A stretch of 64,000 bases of DNA from Streptomyces fructofermentans (GCF_014651055.1 NZ_BMWD01000007.1:137475-201474); one strand, 5' to 3'. Shown: positions 41,343-50,684, counted from the stretch's first letter. The notes: generated by a model from the sequence alone, not told the origin. Translations and numbers: made by a program.

Positions 41343-42359
41343 CTACGACGATTCGCGCACCACGAGTTCGGTGGGCAGTACGACGTGCTGCCGCTCCTCC
41401 TCGGGACTGGCGATCTCCTCCAGGAGTATGCGGGCGATCAGGCTGCCTATCTCCTCGACGGGCTGGCGCACACTGGTGAGCGGCGGGTTGCTGTGCCGGG
41501 CGATGATGGAGTCGTCGAACCCGACCACCGCGACGTCGCCGGGAACGCTGCGCCCCTGCCTGCGCAACTCCGCCATCGCTCCGACCGCCATCACGTCCGA
41601 GGCGATGAACACGGCGTCGAGGGAAGGCACTTGTTCAAGGAGTGAACGCATCGCGGCCTCACCGCCCTCCTCGGTGAAGTCGGCCGCGGCCACGAGTTCC
41701 CCGGCGGCCTCGTGACCCGCCTTCTCAAGGGTCTCGCGCCACCCCTGGAGGCGGCTGCGGGCCACGTCCATGTCGAGCGGGCCGCTGATCGTGCCGATGG
41801 TCCGGCGCCCCCGCGCGAGGAGATGGCCGACGGCGGTGGCGGCTCCGCCGGCGTTGTCGGAGAGGACGTGGCTGAGCGACTCGGTGGGGGACCGGCGTCC
41901 GGCGAGCACGGTCGGCAGCCCCATGTCCTCCAGCAGGCCGGGCAGCGGATCGTGCTCGTGCACCGAGACCAGGAGCACTCCGTCCACCCGCCGCTCCGCC
42001 ACGGACTCGGTGAGCTGGTCACGCTCCGCCTGGTCGCGTACGAGGACGAGTTGGAGCTGTGTCCGGGTCTCCGCGAGGGCGGTGCTCACGCCGCGGATGA
42101 CCGCCGAGAAGTAGGGCTCGTTGCCCAGCCTGCTGGCGGACTCGGGGATCACCAGGGCCACGGAGTTGGTCCGGCTGGTGACGAGCCCGCGCGCGACCGA
42201 GTTCGGTACGTAGTTCAGCTCGGCGATGGCGGCGAGCACGGCGGTCCTGGCCTTCTCGCTGACGAGCTCCGAGTTGTTGATGACTCGTGAAACCGTCGTA
42301 CGTCCGACGCCGGCCCGCGCGGCCACGGTCTTGATGGTCGGGCGCTGCCTGGCCCCCAT
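41343..42359 (-). CDS. cebR: LacI-family repressor of the beta-glucoside/cellobiose locus (CebR-like)
   Basis: A 338-residue LacI/GalR repressor. HTH about 7-28 (TIKTVAARAGVGRTTVSRVINN), hinge (YVPNSVARGLVTSRTNSVALVIPE), then a periplasmic-binding-protein-like sugar domain ending HSNPPLTSVRQPVEEIGSL and LPTELVVRESS. The ATG at 42359 has GAGGAGG 4 nt upstream. It is divergent from cebEFG-bglC and, as in characterised streptomycete ceb loci, should repress it until cellobiose or a related sugar binds. Two operator-like palindromes lie in the shared promoter region. Confidence 0.85.
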   Translation of the reverse strand: MGARQRPTIKTVAARAGVGRTTVSRVINNSELVSEKARTAVLAAIAELNYVPNSVARGLVTSRTNSVALVIPESASRLGNEPYFSAVIRGVSTALAETRTQLQLVLVRDQAERDQLTESVAERRVDGVLLVSVHEHDPLPGLLEDMGLPTVLAGRRSPTESLSHVLSDNAGGAATAVGHLLARGRRTIGTISGPLDMDVARSRLQGWRETLEKAGHEAAGELVAAADFTEEGGEAAMRSLLEQVPSLDAVFIASDVMAVGAMAELRRQGRSVPGDVAVVGFDDSIIARHSNPPLTSVRQPVEEIGSLIARILLEEIASPEEERQHVVLPTELVVRESS

Positions 42360-42487
42360 GACGCCTCCTCGCCTGAGCGGTGCCCGAACGGCCGCCACCT
42401 GCGCATTGTGCCAGACCCGTGCGGCGCGCCGGAGGGCGTCAGGTGTACCGGCGCGACATGTTCCGGAAACTAAGTGGATTCAACTTC

Positions 42488-42517
42488 TTGACAGCGACCT
42501 TTTGTGGCGGCCAGGCT
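42488..42517 (+). promoter_or_regulatory. Candidate cebE promoter
   Basis: A consensus -35 TTGACA (42488-42493) is followed after 18 nt by CAGGCT (42512-42517), a weaker match to the streptomycete -10. Transcription would begin near 42525, just before the first operator palindrome, so bound repressor would block initiation or clearance. Confidence 0.5.
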
Positions 42518-42530
42518 TCGGGCTTCCGGG

Positions 42531-42566
42531 TGGGCACGTTCCCATCGCAGTTTGGGAACGTACCCA
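42531..42566. promoter_or_regulatory. Two LacI/CebR-type 14-bp operators
   Basis: TGGGCACGTTCCCA (42531-42544) and TGGGAACGTACCCA (42553-42566) are both imperfect palindromes of the form TGGGNACGTNCCCA, with centres 22 bp apart (about two helical turns). The published streptomycete CebR box is TGGGAGCGCTCCCA, so ends agree but the core is ACGT rather than GCGC. They lie between the likely start site and the cebE ribosome binding site. Confidence 0.7.
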
Positions 42567-42642
42567 CCGGACAAATCGGGCTTGCGGAGCGGACCGTACG
42601 GCTCGAGCTCCGGTGCGTCAGCGCCGCCGCTAGGAGGACGAA

Positions 42643-43953
42643 ATGGGCAAGGTCCCAATGAAGTTGCGTACAAGAGTCGTGGCCGCCGTGTCGGTGGTGT
42701 CGGCTCTCGGCCTGGTCGTGGGCTGCGGAGGCAGTGACGGCGGGACCGGTGGGGGCAAGAAGGACGGCAAGGTCACCATCACCATGGGCCTCTTCGGCGT
42801 CATGGGCTTCAAGGAGACCGGCCTGCTCGACAAGTACATGAAGGAGCACCCGAACGTCGTCATCAAGGCGGACGTCGCGGGCGACGAGCAGACCTACTAC
42901 ACCGCCCTGCAGACCCACCTGGCCGCCGGCAGCGGGCTGAAGGACATCCAGGGCATAGAGATCGGTCGGGCCAAGGAGCTGTCCGACACGCAGAAGGACA
43001 AGTTCGTCGACCTGTCCGGGGTCTCCGGCACGGACCACTTCCTGCCGTGGAAGCAGAGCCAGGTCACCACCTCGGACAAGAAGGTCATCGGCCTCGGCAC
43101 CGACATCGGCCCGATGGCGGTCTGCTACCGCAAGGACCTGTTCGAGCAGGCCGGTCTGCCCACCGACCGTGAAGAGGTCGCCAAGCTGTGGGAGGGCGAC
43201 TGGTCCAAGTTCGTCGACGCGGGCAAGCGCTTCAAGCAGAAGTCCAAGGCGGACAAGGTCGCCTTCATGGACAGCTCCAGCGGTCTCTTCAACGCCATGA
43301 TCTACGGCAACTCCCAGCAGTTCTACGACAAGAAGGGTGAGCTGATCTACGCCACCAATCCCGTCGTGAAGGACGCCTGGAAGCTCGCCTCCGAGGCCGC
43401 CACGTCCGACCTGACCGCCAAGCTCCGCCAGTTCCAGCCCGGTTGGGACCCCGGCCTGGCCAACAGCACCTTCGCCACCACCGTCTGTCCGGCGTGGATG
43501 CTCGCGCACATCAGCGAGAAGGCGGGCCCGAAGAACAAGGGCAAGTGGGACGTCGCCAAGGCGCCCCAGGGCGCCAACTGGGGCGGATCGTTCCTCGGCG
43601 TGATGGAGCAGAGCCCCGTGAAGAAGGAGGCGCAGGAGCTGGTCGCCTGGCTCACCGCCCCGGAGCAGCAGGCCTACCTCTTCAAGGAGATCGGCAACTT
43701 CCCGTCCTCGCAGGCCGCGCTGGAGATGCCTGAAGTCGTCGACGCCAAGTCCGACTACTTCAGCGGTGCGCCCATCGGCAAGATCTTCGGAGCCGCCGCC
43801 CAGGAGATCCCCGACGAGCAGGTGCTCGGCCGCAAGGACGGCACCATCAAGGACATCTTCTCCCAGGGCCTGACCTTGATCGAGGCGCAGAACAAGAGCC
43901 CGAACGAGGCGTGGAAGACCACCGAGAAGCGCATCGAGAAGGCCGCCGGCTGA
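42643..43953 (+). CDS. cebE: Sugar ABC transporter substrate-binding lipoprotein
   Basis: A 436-residue family-1 solute-binding lipoprotein. The signal peptide ends LGLVVGCGGS with the lipobox Cys near 31. The mature N-terminus is Gly/Lys-rich. Typical segments are GLLDKYMKEHPNVVIKADVAGDEQTYYTALQTHLAAGSGLKDIQGIE, PTDREEVAKLWEGDWSKFVDAG and the conserved C-terminal Trp-rich stretch. AGGAGG precedes the ATG. Order and operators match cebE of streptomycetes, which binds cellobiose/cellotriose. The exact beta-glucoside bound here is inferred from neighbours. Confidence 0.85.
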   Translation: MGKVPMKLRTRVVAAVSVVSALGLVVGCGGSDGGTGGGKKDGKVTITMGLFGVMGFKETGLLDKYMKEHPNVVIKADVAGDEQTYYTALQTHLAAGSGLKDIQGIEIGRAKELSDTQKDKFVDLSGVSGTDHFLPWKQSQVTTSDKKVIGLGTDIGPMAVCYRKDLFEQAGLPTDREEVAKLWEGDWSKFVDAGKRFKQKSKADKVAFMDSSSGLFNAMIYGNSQQFYDKKGELIYATNPVVKDAWKLASEAATSDLTAKLRQFQPGWDPGLANSTFATTVCPAWMLAHISEKAGPKNKGKWDVAKAPQGANWGGSFLGVMEQSPVKKEAQELVAWLTAPEQQAYLFKEIGNFPSSQAALEMPEVVDAKSDYFSGAPIGKIFGAAAQEIPDEQVLGRKDGTIKDIFSQGLTLIEAQNKSPNEAWKTTEKRIEKAAG

Positions 43954-43984
43954 CCCAGGGCCCGTTCGCCCACCTCCGCAGCAG

Positions 43985-44021
43985 CCCGGCGCCCCACACG
44001 CGGTCCGTGTGGGCCGCCGGG
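43985..44021 (+). other. Intercistronic hairpin between cebE and cebF
   Basis: Arms at 43985-44000 (CCCGGCGCCCCACACG) and 44006-44021 (CGTGTGGGCCGCCGGG) pair over 16 positions with one mismatch and a 5-nt loop. Such hairpins after a binding-protein gene commonly lower expression of, or protect mRNA relative to, the downstream permease genes. That would suit a binding protein needed in excess. Confidence 0.55.
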
Positions 44022-44063
44022 CCCCTGCCCGCCATCCCCACCCTCCAGGAAGGACGCCTTCCG

Positions 44064-45059
44064 GTGGCCACCTCCACCTCGACACCCCCAGACGGTGCGC
44101 CCGGCACCGCTCCGTCGGACGGGACCGGCACCGGCGCGGAGCAGCAGCGCCGCCGTACGCTGCTGCACCGCCTCGACGTGCGCGGCGCCCCGTACGCCTT
44201 CGTCGCCCCGTTCTTCATCGTCTTCGCGGCCTTCAGCTTCTACCCGCTGATCTACACCTCGTGGATCTCCCTGCACCGCGTCGAACTGTCCACCCTGAAC
44301 GTCATGGAATGGGTCGGCTTCGACAACTACACGGCCCTGTGGGACGACGACCGCTTCTGGAACGCGCTGCTCAACACGTTCACGATCGGCGTCCTGTCGA
44401 CCGTGCCGCAGCTGCTGATGGCGCTCGGACTCGCGCACCTGCTCAACTACCGGCTCCGCGGTTCGACGTTCTTCCGCGTCGCCGCCCTCACGCCCTACGC
44501 CACGTCGGTGGGCGCCGCGGCCCTCGTGTTCACCATGCTCTTCGAACGCGACTTCGGCATGATCAACTGGATGCTGAGCCTGTTCGGCGTGGACAACGTC
44601 GACTGGGAGAACAACAAGTGGGCCGCGCAGACGGCCATCTCCACGATCGTCATCTGGCGCTGGACCGGCTACAACGCGCTGCTCTACCTCGCCGCGATGC
44701 AGGCGATCCCGCGCGACCGCTACGAAGCCGCGGCCCTCGACGGCGCCTCGCGGTGGCAGCAGTTCCTGCAGGTCACCGTCCCCGGCATCCGCTCCACCAT
44801 CGTCTTCACGATCGTCCTGTCCACGATCGGCGCCACCCAGCTCTTCGGCGAGCCCCTGATCTTCGGCCAGGGCCCCAACGGCATCACCGGGGGAGCGGAC
44901 AACCAGTACCAGACGCTGGGACTGCTGCTGTACGAGGAGGGCTGGAAGAACTACCAGATGGGCCGCGCCGCCACGGTCGCCTGGGCGATGTTCCTGCTGC
45001 TCATCGTCATGTTCGTCGTCCAACGACTTGTCGGGCGCGTCAAAGCGCGCAGGGCCTGA
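44064..45059 (+). CDS. cebF: Sugar ABC transporter permease 1
   Basis: A 331-residue MalF-type permease. The GTG at 44064 follows GGAAGG (44048-44053); the frame open to 43911 is antisense-free but low-complexity. After a Thr/Gly-rich cytoplasmic start the first helix is YAFVAPFFIVFAAFSFYPLIY. The EAA loop is YEAAALDGASRWQQFLQVTVPGIR. Six helices are expected. It pairs with CebG to carry the CebE-bound sugar. The energising ATPase (MsiK type) is not in this window, as is normal for streptomycete sugar loci. Confidence 0.85.
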   Translation: MATSTSTPPDGAPGTAPSDGTGTGAEQQRRRTLLHRLDVRGAPYAFVAPFFIVFAAFSFYPLIYTSWISLHRVELSTLNVMEWVGFDNYTALWDDDRFWNALLNTFTIGVLSTVPQLLMALGLAHLLNYRLRGSTFFRVAALTPYATSVGAAALVFTMLFERDFGMINWMLSLFGVDNVDWENNKWAAQTAISTIVIWRWTGYNALLYLAAMQAIPRDRYEAAALDGASRWQQFLQVTVPGIRSTIVFTIVLSTIGATQLFGEPLIFGQGPNGITGGADNQYQTLGLLLYEEGWKNYQMGRAATVAWAMFLLLIVMFVVQRLVGRVKARRA

Positions 45060-45072
45060 CCGGGAGAATTCC

Positions 45073-46014
45073 ATGACCACAGACAGCATCCCGGTCCGGA
45101 CGGCGGACGCACGGCCCGGGACCACGGACAAGGCACCCAAGGGCACCCCGTCCGGCGCGCGGCGCCGCCGGCTGTTCCGGAACCCGGGTGCCGGACGCCA
45201 GCACCACGCCGGTCCCGTCGCCTACATCCTGCTCGGCATCGCGGCCCTGTTCTCGCTCTTCCCGCTCTACTGGACGATGGTCGCGGCGTCGACCGACAAC
45301 ACCCGTGTCACCCAGACGCCGCCGCCGTTCCTGCCCGGACCCCACCTCCTGGAGAACCTCGGCAAGGCCTGGCAGGACGCCGCGCTCGGCAAGGCCATGC
45401 TCAACAGCCTGATCGTGGCCGGCCTGATCGCCCTGTCCACCGTGCTGTTCGCCACCCTCGCCGGTTTCGCCTTCGCGAAACTGCGCTTCAAGGGCCGCAA
45501 CATCCTGCTCATGCTGGTGATCGGCACCATGATGGTGCCGCCCCAACTCGGCGTCGTGCCCCTGTTCATGATGATGACGGAACTGGGCTGGGGGCAGAAG
45601 CTGCCCGCCGTCATCTTCCCCACGCTCGTCAGCGCCGTCGGCGTGTTCTTCATGCGGCAGTACCTGACCGAGGCACTGCCCGACGAACTCGTCGAAGCCG
45701 GCCGGGTGGACGGTGCGCACTCCCTGCGCATCTTCTGGAGCATCGTGCTGCCCATCGCCCGCCCGCCGATGGCCGTGCTCTTCATGATCACGTTCGTGCA
45801 CGCCTGGAACGACTTCTTCTGGCCGTTCATCGTGCTCGACATGACCAATCCGACGGTGCCCGTCGCCCTGACCCAGCTCAGCGCGGGATACGTCCGCGAC
45901 CAGTCGCTGATCATGGCGGGCGCACTGCTCGGCACACTGCCCCTGCTCGCCCTCTTCATCGTCTTCGGCCGTCAGATCGTCGGCGGAATCATGCAGGGAG
46001 CGGTCAAGGGATGA
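45073..46014 (+). CDS. cebG: Sugar ABC transporter permease 2
   Basis: A 313-residue MalG-type permease beginning 13 nt after the cebF stop with GGGAGAA upstream. The hydrophobic start AYILLGIAALFSLFPLYWTMVAASTDN and loop VEAGRVDGAHSLRIFWSIVLPIARPP (EAA motif, with the conserved Glu/Gly) are typical of carbohydrate-uptake family 1. It forms the second half of the channel with CebF. Confidence 0.85.
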   Translation: MTTDSIPVRTADARPGTTDKAPKGTPSGARRRRLFRNPGAGRQHHAGPVAYILLGIAALFSLFPLYWTMVAASTDNTRVTQTPPPFLPGPHLLENLGKAWQDAALGKAMLNSLIVAGLIALSTVLFATLAGFAFAKLRFKGRNILLMLVIGTMMVPPQLGVVPLFMMMTELGWGQKLPAVIFPTLVSAVGVFFMRQYLTEALPDELVEAGRVDGAHSLRIFWSIVLPIARPPMAVLFMITFVHAWNDFFWPFIVLDMTNPTVPVALTQLSAGYVRDQSLIMAGALLGTLPLLALFIVFGRQIVGGIMQGAVKG

Positions 46015-46113
46015 GCACGCGGCCGTCCCCCCGCTGCCACGGCCCCCCTGCGCCCGCCACCCCACTGCTCCACTACGCCCCTCCCGTCCCGCAGTACATC
46101 TGGAAGGACTCCC

Positions 46114-47574
46114 GTGACCACCGCTACCCGACGTGTCGCGCCCGCCCCGGAGAACACCACCGGCCTCCGATTCCCGCAGGGGTTCACCTGGGGCACGGCG
46201 ACCGCCGCCTACCAGATCGAAGGTGCGGCCGCCGAGGACGGCCGTACCCCTTCGATCTGGGACACCTACTCGCGCACGCCCGGCAAGGTGCGCAACGGCG
46301 ACACCGGTGACGTGGCCACCGACCACTACCACCGCTGGCGCGAGGACGTCGCGATCATGGCCGACCTCGGCGTGAGCGCCTACCGGTTCTCCCTGTCGTG
46401 GCCCCGGGTGCAGCCGACCGGCCGGGGCCCCGCCGTCGAGAAGGGACTCGACTTCTACCGCGCCCTGACCGACGCCCTGCTGGAGAAGGGCATCGAACCG
46501 GTCGTCACGCTCTACCACTGGGACCTGCCGCAGGAGTTGGAGGACGCGGGCGGCTGGCCGGAGCGCGTCACCACCGACCGCTTCGCCGACTACGCGACCC
46601 TCGCGGCCCGTGCGCTGGGGGACCGGGTGAAGACCTGGACCACCCTCAACGAGCCCTGGTGCAGCGCGTTCCTCGGCTACGGCTCGGGCGTCCACGCCCC
46701 CGGGCGCACGGACCCGGTCGCGGCCCTGCGCGCCGCGCACCACCTCAACCTCGCGCACGGCAAGGCGGTTCAGGCCCTGCGCGCCGAACTGCCCTCCCGC
46801 GCCCGGGCGTCCATCACGCTCAACATCCACCACGTGCGGGCGCTGACCGAGGCCGCCGAGGACGTGGACGCGGCCCGCCGCATCGACGCGCTGGCCAACC
46901 GCGTCTTCACCGGCCCCCTGCTGGAAGGCCGGTACCCGCAGGACCTCCTGGACGACACGGCCGGCCTGACCGACTGGTCGTTCGTACGCGACGGCGACAC
47001 CGCGACGATCCACCAGCCGCTGGACTTCCTCGGAGTCAACTATTACACGCCCACCCTCGTGTCGGCCGCGACCGACGAGGCGAGCCACGGCTCCGACGGC
47101 CACGGGAACAGCGAGCACAGCCCCTGGCCGGGCGCGGACAAGGTCGCCTTCCACCGGCCCGAGGGCAGCACCACCGCGATGGGCTGGGCGGTCGACCCGA
47201 GCGGCCTGTACGACCTGCTCATCCGCCTCAAGGCGGACTTCCCCGCCATGCCCCTGATGATCACCGAGAACGGCGCCGCGTTCGACGACTACGTCAACCC
47301 CGCGGGCGAGGTGGCCGACCCCGAGCGCATCGCCTACCTGCGCGGCCATCTCGAAGCCGTACAGCGTGCGATCGTGGCCGGCGTCGACGTGCGGGGCTAC
47401 TTCCTGTGGTCGCTGCTGGACAACTTCGAGTGGGGCTACGGCTACAGCAAGCGCTTCGGTGCCGTCTACGTCGACTACCCGACCGGCAAGCGCATCCCCA
47501 AGGCCAGCGCCCGCTGGTACGCCGACGTGGCCCGCACCGGCACGCTGCCCGCCGGGGGCGCCGACAACGGGTGA
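46114..47574 (+). CDS. bglC: GH1 beta-glucosidase
   Basis: A 486-residue glycoside hydrolase family 1 enzyme. Catalytic acid/base Glu is in TLNEPWC (residue 180) and nucleophile Glu in [10 protein letters not shown] (385). Other family signatures are [33 protein letters not shown] and the final [17 protein letters not shown]. There is no signal peptide, so it acts in the cytoplasm on cellobiose imported by CebEFG, releasing glucose. GTG start 46114 follows TGGAAGGAC. It is the last gene of the locus, 99 nt after cebG, and ends at a strong terminator. Confidence 0.88.
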   Translation: MTTATRRVAPAPENTTGLRFPQGFTWGTATAAYQIEGAAAEDGRTPSIWDTYSRTPGKVRNGDTGDVATDHYHRWREDVAIMADLGVSAYRFSLSWPRVQPTGRGPAVEKGLDFYRALTDALLEKGIEPVVTLYHWDLPQELEDAGGWPERVTTDRFADYATLAARALGDRVKTWTTLNEPWCSAFLGYGSGVHAPGRTDPVAALRAAHHLNLAHGKAVQALRAELPSRARASITLNIHHVRALTEAAEDVDAARRIDALANRVFTGPLLEGRYPQDLLDDTAGLTDWSFVRDGDTATIHQPLDFLGVNYYTPTLVSAATDEASHGSDGHGNSEHSPWPGADKVAFHRPEGSTTAMGWAVDPSGLYDLLIRLKADFPAMPLMITENGAAFDDYVNPAGEVADPERIAYLRGHLEAVQRAIVAGVDVRGYFLWSLLDNFEWGYGYSKRFGAVYVDYPTGKRIPKASARWYADVARTGTLPAGGADNG

Positions 47575-47670
47575 CGCCCGCCGGACGGTCGCTCGCGGCC
47601 CCGATCTCGACCCGGCGGCCCGGTCAGCGGAACGCCGCTCGGTCACCGGAACGCCACCCGGTCAGCGGAA

Positions 47671-47709
47671 GGCCGCCCGGGGCGGGGACTTTCCCCGCCC
47701 CGGGCGGCC
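47671..47709. terminator. Very strong bidirectional hairpin terminator
   Basis: Perfect 17-bp arms (47671-47687 and 47693-47709) around an ACTTT loop. The stem is almost entirely G/C (GGCCGCCCGGGGCGGGG). It lies between the convergent stops of bglC (47574) and the serine hydrolase (47729). Confidence 0.8.
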
Positions 47710-47728
47710 TGCGCGCGGGACGCCCCGG

Positions 47729-48970
47729 TCAGCCGACCGTCATCGGGTCGTCCGGGGAGAGCCGGGCCGCGATGCGCTCGGCGATCTGCTGGGCCATGTT
47801 GCCGTCGGGCGTCTTCGCGGTCTTCGTGGCGGAGACCGCGATGGCGAGACGCTTGGACGGGAGGTACGCCTTGATCGCCGCGTAGCCCGAGAACGACGGG
47901 TTCTGGATCACCCAGTCGTTGACCACGATGACGCCGAGGCCGAAATGCCGGTCCTCGGTCTGCTTCACGCAGACCGTCGCGGGGCACTTCTTGGTCGCGC
48001 CGCCGAGTCCGACCGTGCCCGGATCGAGGAGCGTGCGGTAGGAGCTGGGCGAGAGGAGTTCGCCGCTGCCGATGCCCTGCGCCGATCGGGCCAGGTCGCA
48101 GATGTGGGTCGTGATGACCGCGCCGGGAGCCGTCGTCCACGACGGGTTCCAGAACGTCGACTCCTCGTACAGGCCGCGATCGGACGTGAAGGAGTGCAGG
48201 ACCGGCCCCGGAATGGCGGGGGTGAAGTTGTTCCTGGTGTTCCGCAGGCCCAGCGGACCCGTCACCCGCTCACGCAGGAACTGGTCGATCGGGGTGCCGG
48301 TGATCTTCTCCAGTGCTGCGACGAGGAGTACGAAGTTGGCGTGGGAGTAGCTCCAGTTGGTGCCCGGCTTGTACCAGAGCGGGTGGCTGAGCGAGTACCC
48401 GACCAGTTCCTCGGGGGTCCACTGGCGGAACGGGTGAGTCTCCAGCACGGCCCCGAACTTCGGGTCGGTGACGTAGTCGTGGAGACCGCTGGTCGCGTTG
48501 CCCAGCATCCGCAGCGTGATCCTGTCCGCGTGGGGCAGGTCGGGCAGCCAGCGTTCCACGGTGTCGTCGAGGCCGACCTTGCCCTCCTCGACGAGTTGGA
48601 GGAGGGCCGTGCCGAGGTACGAGAAGACCACGGAACCGGCGCGGAAGTGCATGCCCGGCTCGGCCGGTACGCCGGTCATGGACTCGCCGAGGGCGTCGGT
48701 GACGACATCGCGCCCGTCGACGGTGACCCGTACCTGCACCGCGTTGAGGCGGAACTCGGCCTTGGCCCTGCGGGTGATGTCCAGGACCTGCCGGCCCTGG
48801 CCGCCGAGGGGCCGCTCGGTGCGCACGCAGTCGGGGCCGCCGGGCGCCGTGGCGGACGCCGGCGCGGCACCGGCGGTCTGGAGGGCGGCGGCGAGGAGGG
48901 CGGCACTCAGAAGGGCCCCGCAGGCGCGCACGGAAGCGCGCGACCGCGTAGTGGAGGAGGCAAGTGTCAT
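47729..48970 (-). CDS. Secreted serine-hydrolase-like (class C beta-lactamase fold) protein lacking SxxK lysine
   Basis: A 413-residue secreted protein. The signal peptide (about 10-42, GALLSAALLAAALQTAGAAPASA) leads into a beta-lactamase/D-Ala-D-Ala carboxypeptidase-like fold. Expected motif SxxK occurs at FRAGSVVFSYLGTALLQ, but the Lys is replaced by Phe (SVVF). The second motif is YSHAN in place of YxN, and the third appears as HFGLG. The usual general base is therefore missing, so it may be a non-catalytic binding or regulatory member, or use a different mechanism. The ATG at 48970 is a weak start; the frame extends 10 codons further. The LAL and proteases elsewhere in the window are unrelated. 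Confidence 0.72.
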   Translation of the reverse strand: MTLASSTTRSRASVRACGALLSAALLAAALQTAGAAPASATAPGGPDCVRTERPLGGQGRQVLDITRRAKAEFRLNAVQVRVTVDGRDVVTDALGESMTGVPAEPGMHFRAGSVVFSYLGTALLQLVEEGKVGLDDTVERWLPDLPHADRITLRMLGNATSGLHDYVTDPKFGAVLETHPFRQWTPEELVGYSLSHPLWYKPGTNWSYSHANFVLLVAALEKITGTPIDQFLRERVTGPLGLRNTRNNFTPAIPGPVLHSFTSDRGLYEESTFWNPSWTTAPGAVITTHICDLARSAQGIGSGELLSPSSYRTLLDPGTVGLGGATKKCPATVCVKQTEDRHFGLGVIVVNDWVIQNPSFSGYAAIKAYLPSKRLAIAVSATKTAKTPDGNMAQQIAERIAARLSPDDPMTVG

Positions 48971-49429
48971 GCCCGCACTATGAAGGGAGCAACAGCGCAA
49001 TCACGTGCAAAACGCCCTCCGGTTGCGGTTGCCCGCCCCGTGTGGGCGAGGTGAGCGGCCCGGTTGGGTGTGTGCGGGGCGACGCGGTCGGCGGGCGATT
49101 CCCTGGTGACCGCCGGACGGTACGCGGCCCGCGGCGGACACAGTGTGTGTGCCCCCGCTCGCTGGTGGTCATGGTGGTCATGTCACCCGGCTCACGCCGC
49201 CGTTCGACGTGCCTCCGTCCGTCGGCGGCGGTGTCGGGGCATCGAGTCGCGGGCCCGGCGGGTATGCGGATGCAGGCGGTGCGCACGCTCCGTAAGCTCG
49301 TACAGGTGGCACTTGTTCGAGGAACGCGGGCCACCCGGGTTCCGGGGCCGCCCGATGTCAGGCCGGGCCGGCCGCCCGGAGCCTACGCATGACGACGTGT
49401 CGATGACGACGCATGGGACGTGAACCCTC
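48971..49429. other. Divergent intergenic region
   Basis: A 459-bp gap between the divergent serine-hydrolase-like and GPP34 genes. No gene is credible. It must contain both promoters, but no paired hexamer stands out. GTGGTCATGGTGGTCATG near 49163-49180 is a short direct repeat. Confidence 0.4.
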
Positions 49430-50041
49430 ATGACCACAGCCCGGAACCTGCTGATCGTCGCCATGGACACGGCGCCCGACAACCCGGTGAAGTCGGGTGA
49501 ACTGTCTCTCGCGCTCGCGGGGGCCGAGCTGATCGACCTGCTCGGGGCGGAGGCCATCGAGCTCGACGAGGACCGCGTCGTGCCCACGGGCGGGGCCGCG
49601 CCGACCGATCGCGTGCTCGCGGAGGCCGCGGCCGCGCTTCGCCGCGAGAAGCCGTACGAGCAGCTCGGCGACTGGCTCTGGCGCCGGGGGGACTCGCTGG
49701 CGGGGGCGTACGCGGCGGGTCTGGAGGCCGAGGGCCTGCTCGTCCATCGCGGCGGGCGCCGGAACCCGTTCCGCGGCGACGAGTTGATACTCATCGACTC
49801 ACCCGCCCGCCGCGAGGCGACGGAGAGCTGGAACTCCCTCGATCCGGCCCTGGTGACCCTGGGGGAGGCTGTCGGCGTCCAGGGCGAGCGGGACACGGAC
49901 CTGCCGCAGATCGCCGACGACCGCGTGGCGGCCGTGCTGGCGGCCGTCAGCGACGCGCTGGTGGAACTGGAGGCCGTACGCCAGCGCCGGAGCATCGAGC
50001 AGGCGGGCTTCGACAATGTCTGGCGCGGGCTCGACGAGTGA
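49430..50041 (+). CDS. GPP34 (GOLPH3-like) family protein
   Basis: A 203-residue protein with the GPP34/GOLPH3 fold pattern: a Leu/Ala-rich N-terminus (SGELSLALAGAELIDLLGAEAIELDEDRVVP), PTDRVLAEAAAALRREKPYEQLGDWL, then LAGAYAAGLEAEGLLVHRGGRR. Eukaryotic GOLPH3 binds phosphoinositides at the Golgi. The many streptomycete homologues are small, soluble or membrane-associated proteins of unknown function. The ATG at 49430 has only a weak ribosome binding site. It is probably peripheral to the membrane. Confidence 0.75.
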   Translation: MTTARNLLIVAMDTAPDNPVKSGELSLALAGAELIDLLGAEAIELDEDRVVPTGGAAPTDRVLAEAAAALRREKPYEQLGDWLWRRGDSLAGAYAAGLEAEGLLVHRGGRRNPFRGDELILIDSPARREATESWNSLDPALVTLGEAVGVQGERDTDLPQIADDRVAAVLAAVSDALVELEAVRQRRSIEQAGFDNVWRGLDE

Positions 50042-50250
50042 GGGCCGGGCGCCACACGTGGCATCCCCGTTCCGCCGACATCGGTACCGGTACAGGCATC
50101 GGCGTGGAATCGGCATCGTCGGGTGTCGGCCTTCGGCACGGATTCGCGTGCCCTTACCGGGACTCGACCCGCGCAACGCCCAAGAAACACGCGTGAAGCG
50201 AGTGCTGAACGCGTGAACGACACGGATCTCCGCGGCGTCGTACTACCGAA

Positions 50251-50275
50251 CGGGAGCGAGCGCTCCCGGAGGAGG
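50251..50275 (+). promoter_or_regulatory. Hairpin abutting the lipoprotein ribosome binding site
   Basis: CGGGAGCG (50251-50258) and CGCTCCCG (50261-50268) form an 8-bp inverted repeat around AG. GGAGGAGG (50268-50275), the ribosome binding site of the lipoprotein gene at 50283, begins at the last base of the repeat. The sequence resembles a LacI-type GGGAGCGCTCCC operator with 2 nt inserted, so an operator or an RNA hairpin is possible. Confidence 0.4.
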
Positions 50276-50282
50276 CGCGCTG

Positions 50283-50684
50283 ATGCAAGTTCTGTGTCGT
50301 GCACGTGCGTTCGGCCCGGTACGGATGCTCCTGCCGACGGTCGTGGTCGCCGTGCTCACCGGCTGCGGCGCGGGGAGCGGGGGCGGTGACACCGCCGCGT
50401 CCTGTGCGGCGCTGGTCGACTACCGCGACCACCAGTACATGGGCACCGAGGCCCTCGGCCTCACGCGCGGTGAGCCGCTCGGGACGGCCACCCTGCCGCC
50501 GCCGTGCCAGGACACCGGTGAGGGCGGGGACCCGGGCGGACCGACGCCCGTGACCGCCCTGGCCGTCCGGGGAGTGGACCCCGACATCGCCATCACACTG
50601 GAGACCGCCGAGGACGACGTCCTCTACATCAACCGGGACTCGGACGTGACGCTGCCCGAGATCAAGCGGATGATCCGCGACTGA
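50283..50684 (+). CDS. Small lipoprotein (DUF6281-like)
   Basis: A 133-residue lipoprotein. Signal peptide with lipobox VLTGCGAGSG (Cys about 29). The mature part has two Cys residues (ASCAALVDYRDHQYMG and PPPCQDTG) that could form a disulfide, and a domain with VRGVDPDIAITLETAEDDVLYINRD. Similar small streptomycete lipoproteins are grouped as DUF6281 (recalled, not searched). It sits on the outer membrane face. Function is unknown. GGAGGAGG is 7 nt upstream. Confidence 0.6.
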   Translation: MQVLCRARAFGPVRMLLPTVVVAVLTGCGAGSGGGDTAASCAALVDYRDHQYMGTEALGLTRGEPLGTATLPPPCQDTGEGGDPGGPTPVTALAVRGVDPDIAITLETAEDDVLYINRDSDVTLPEIKRMIRD

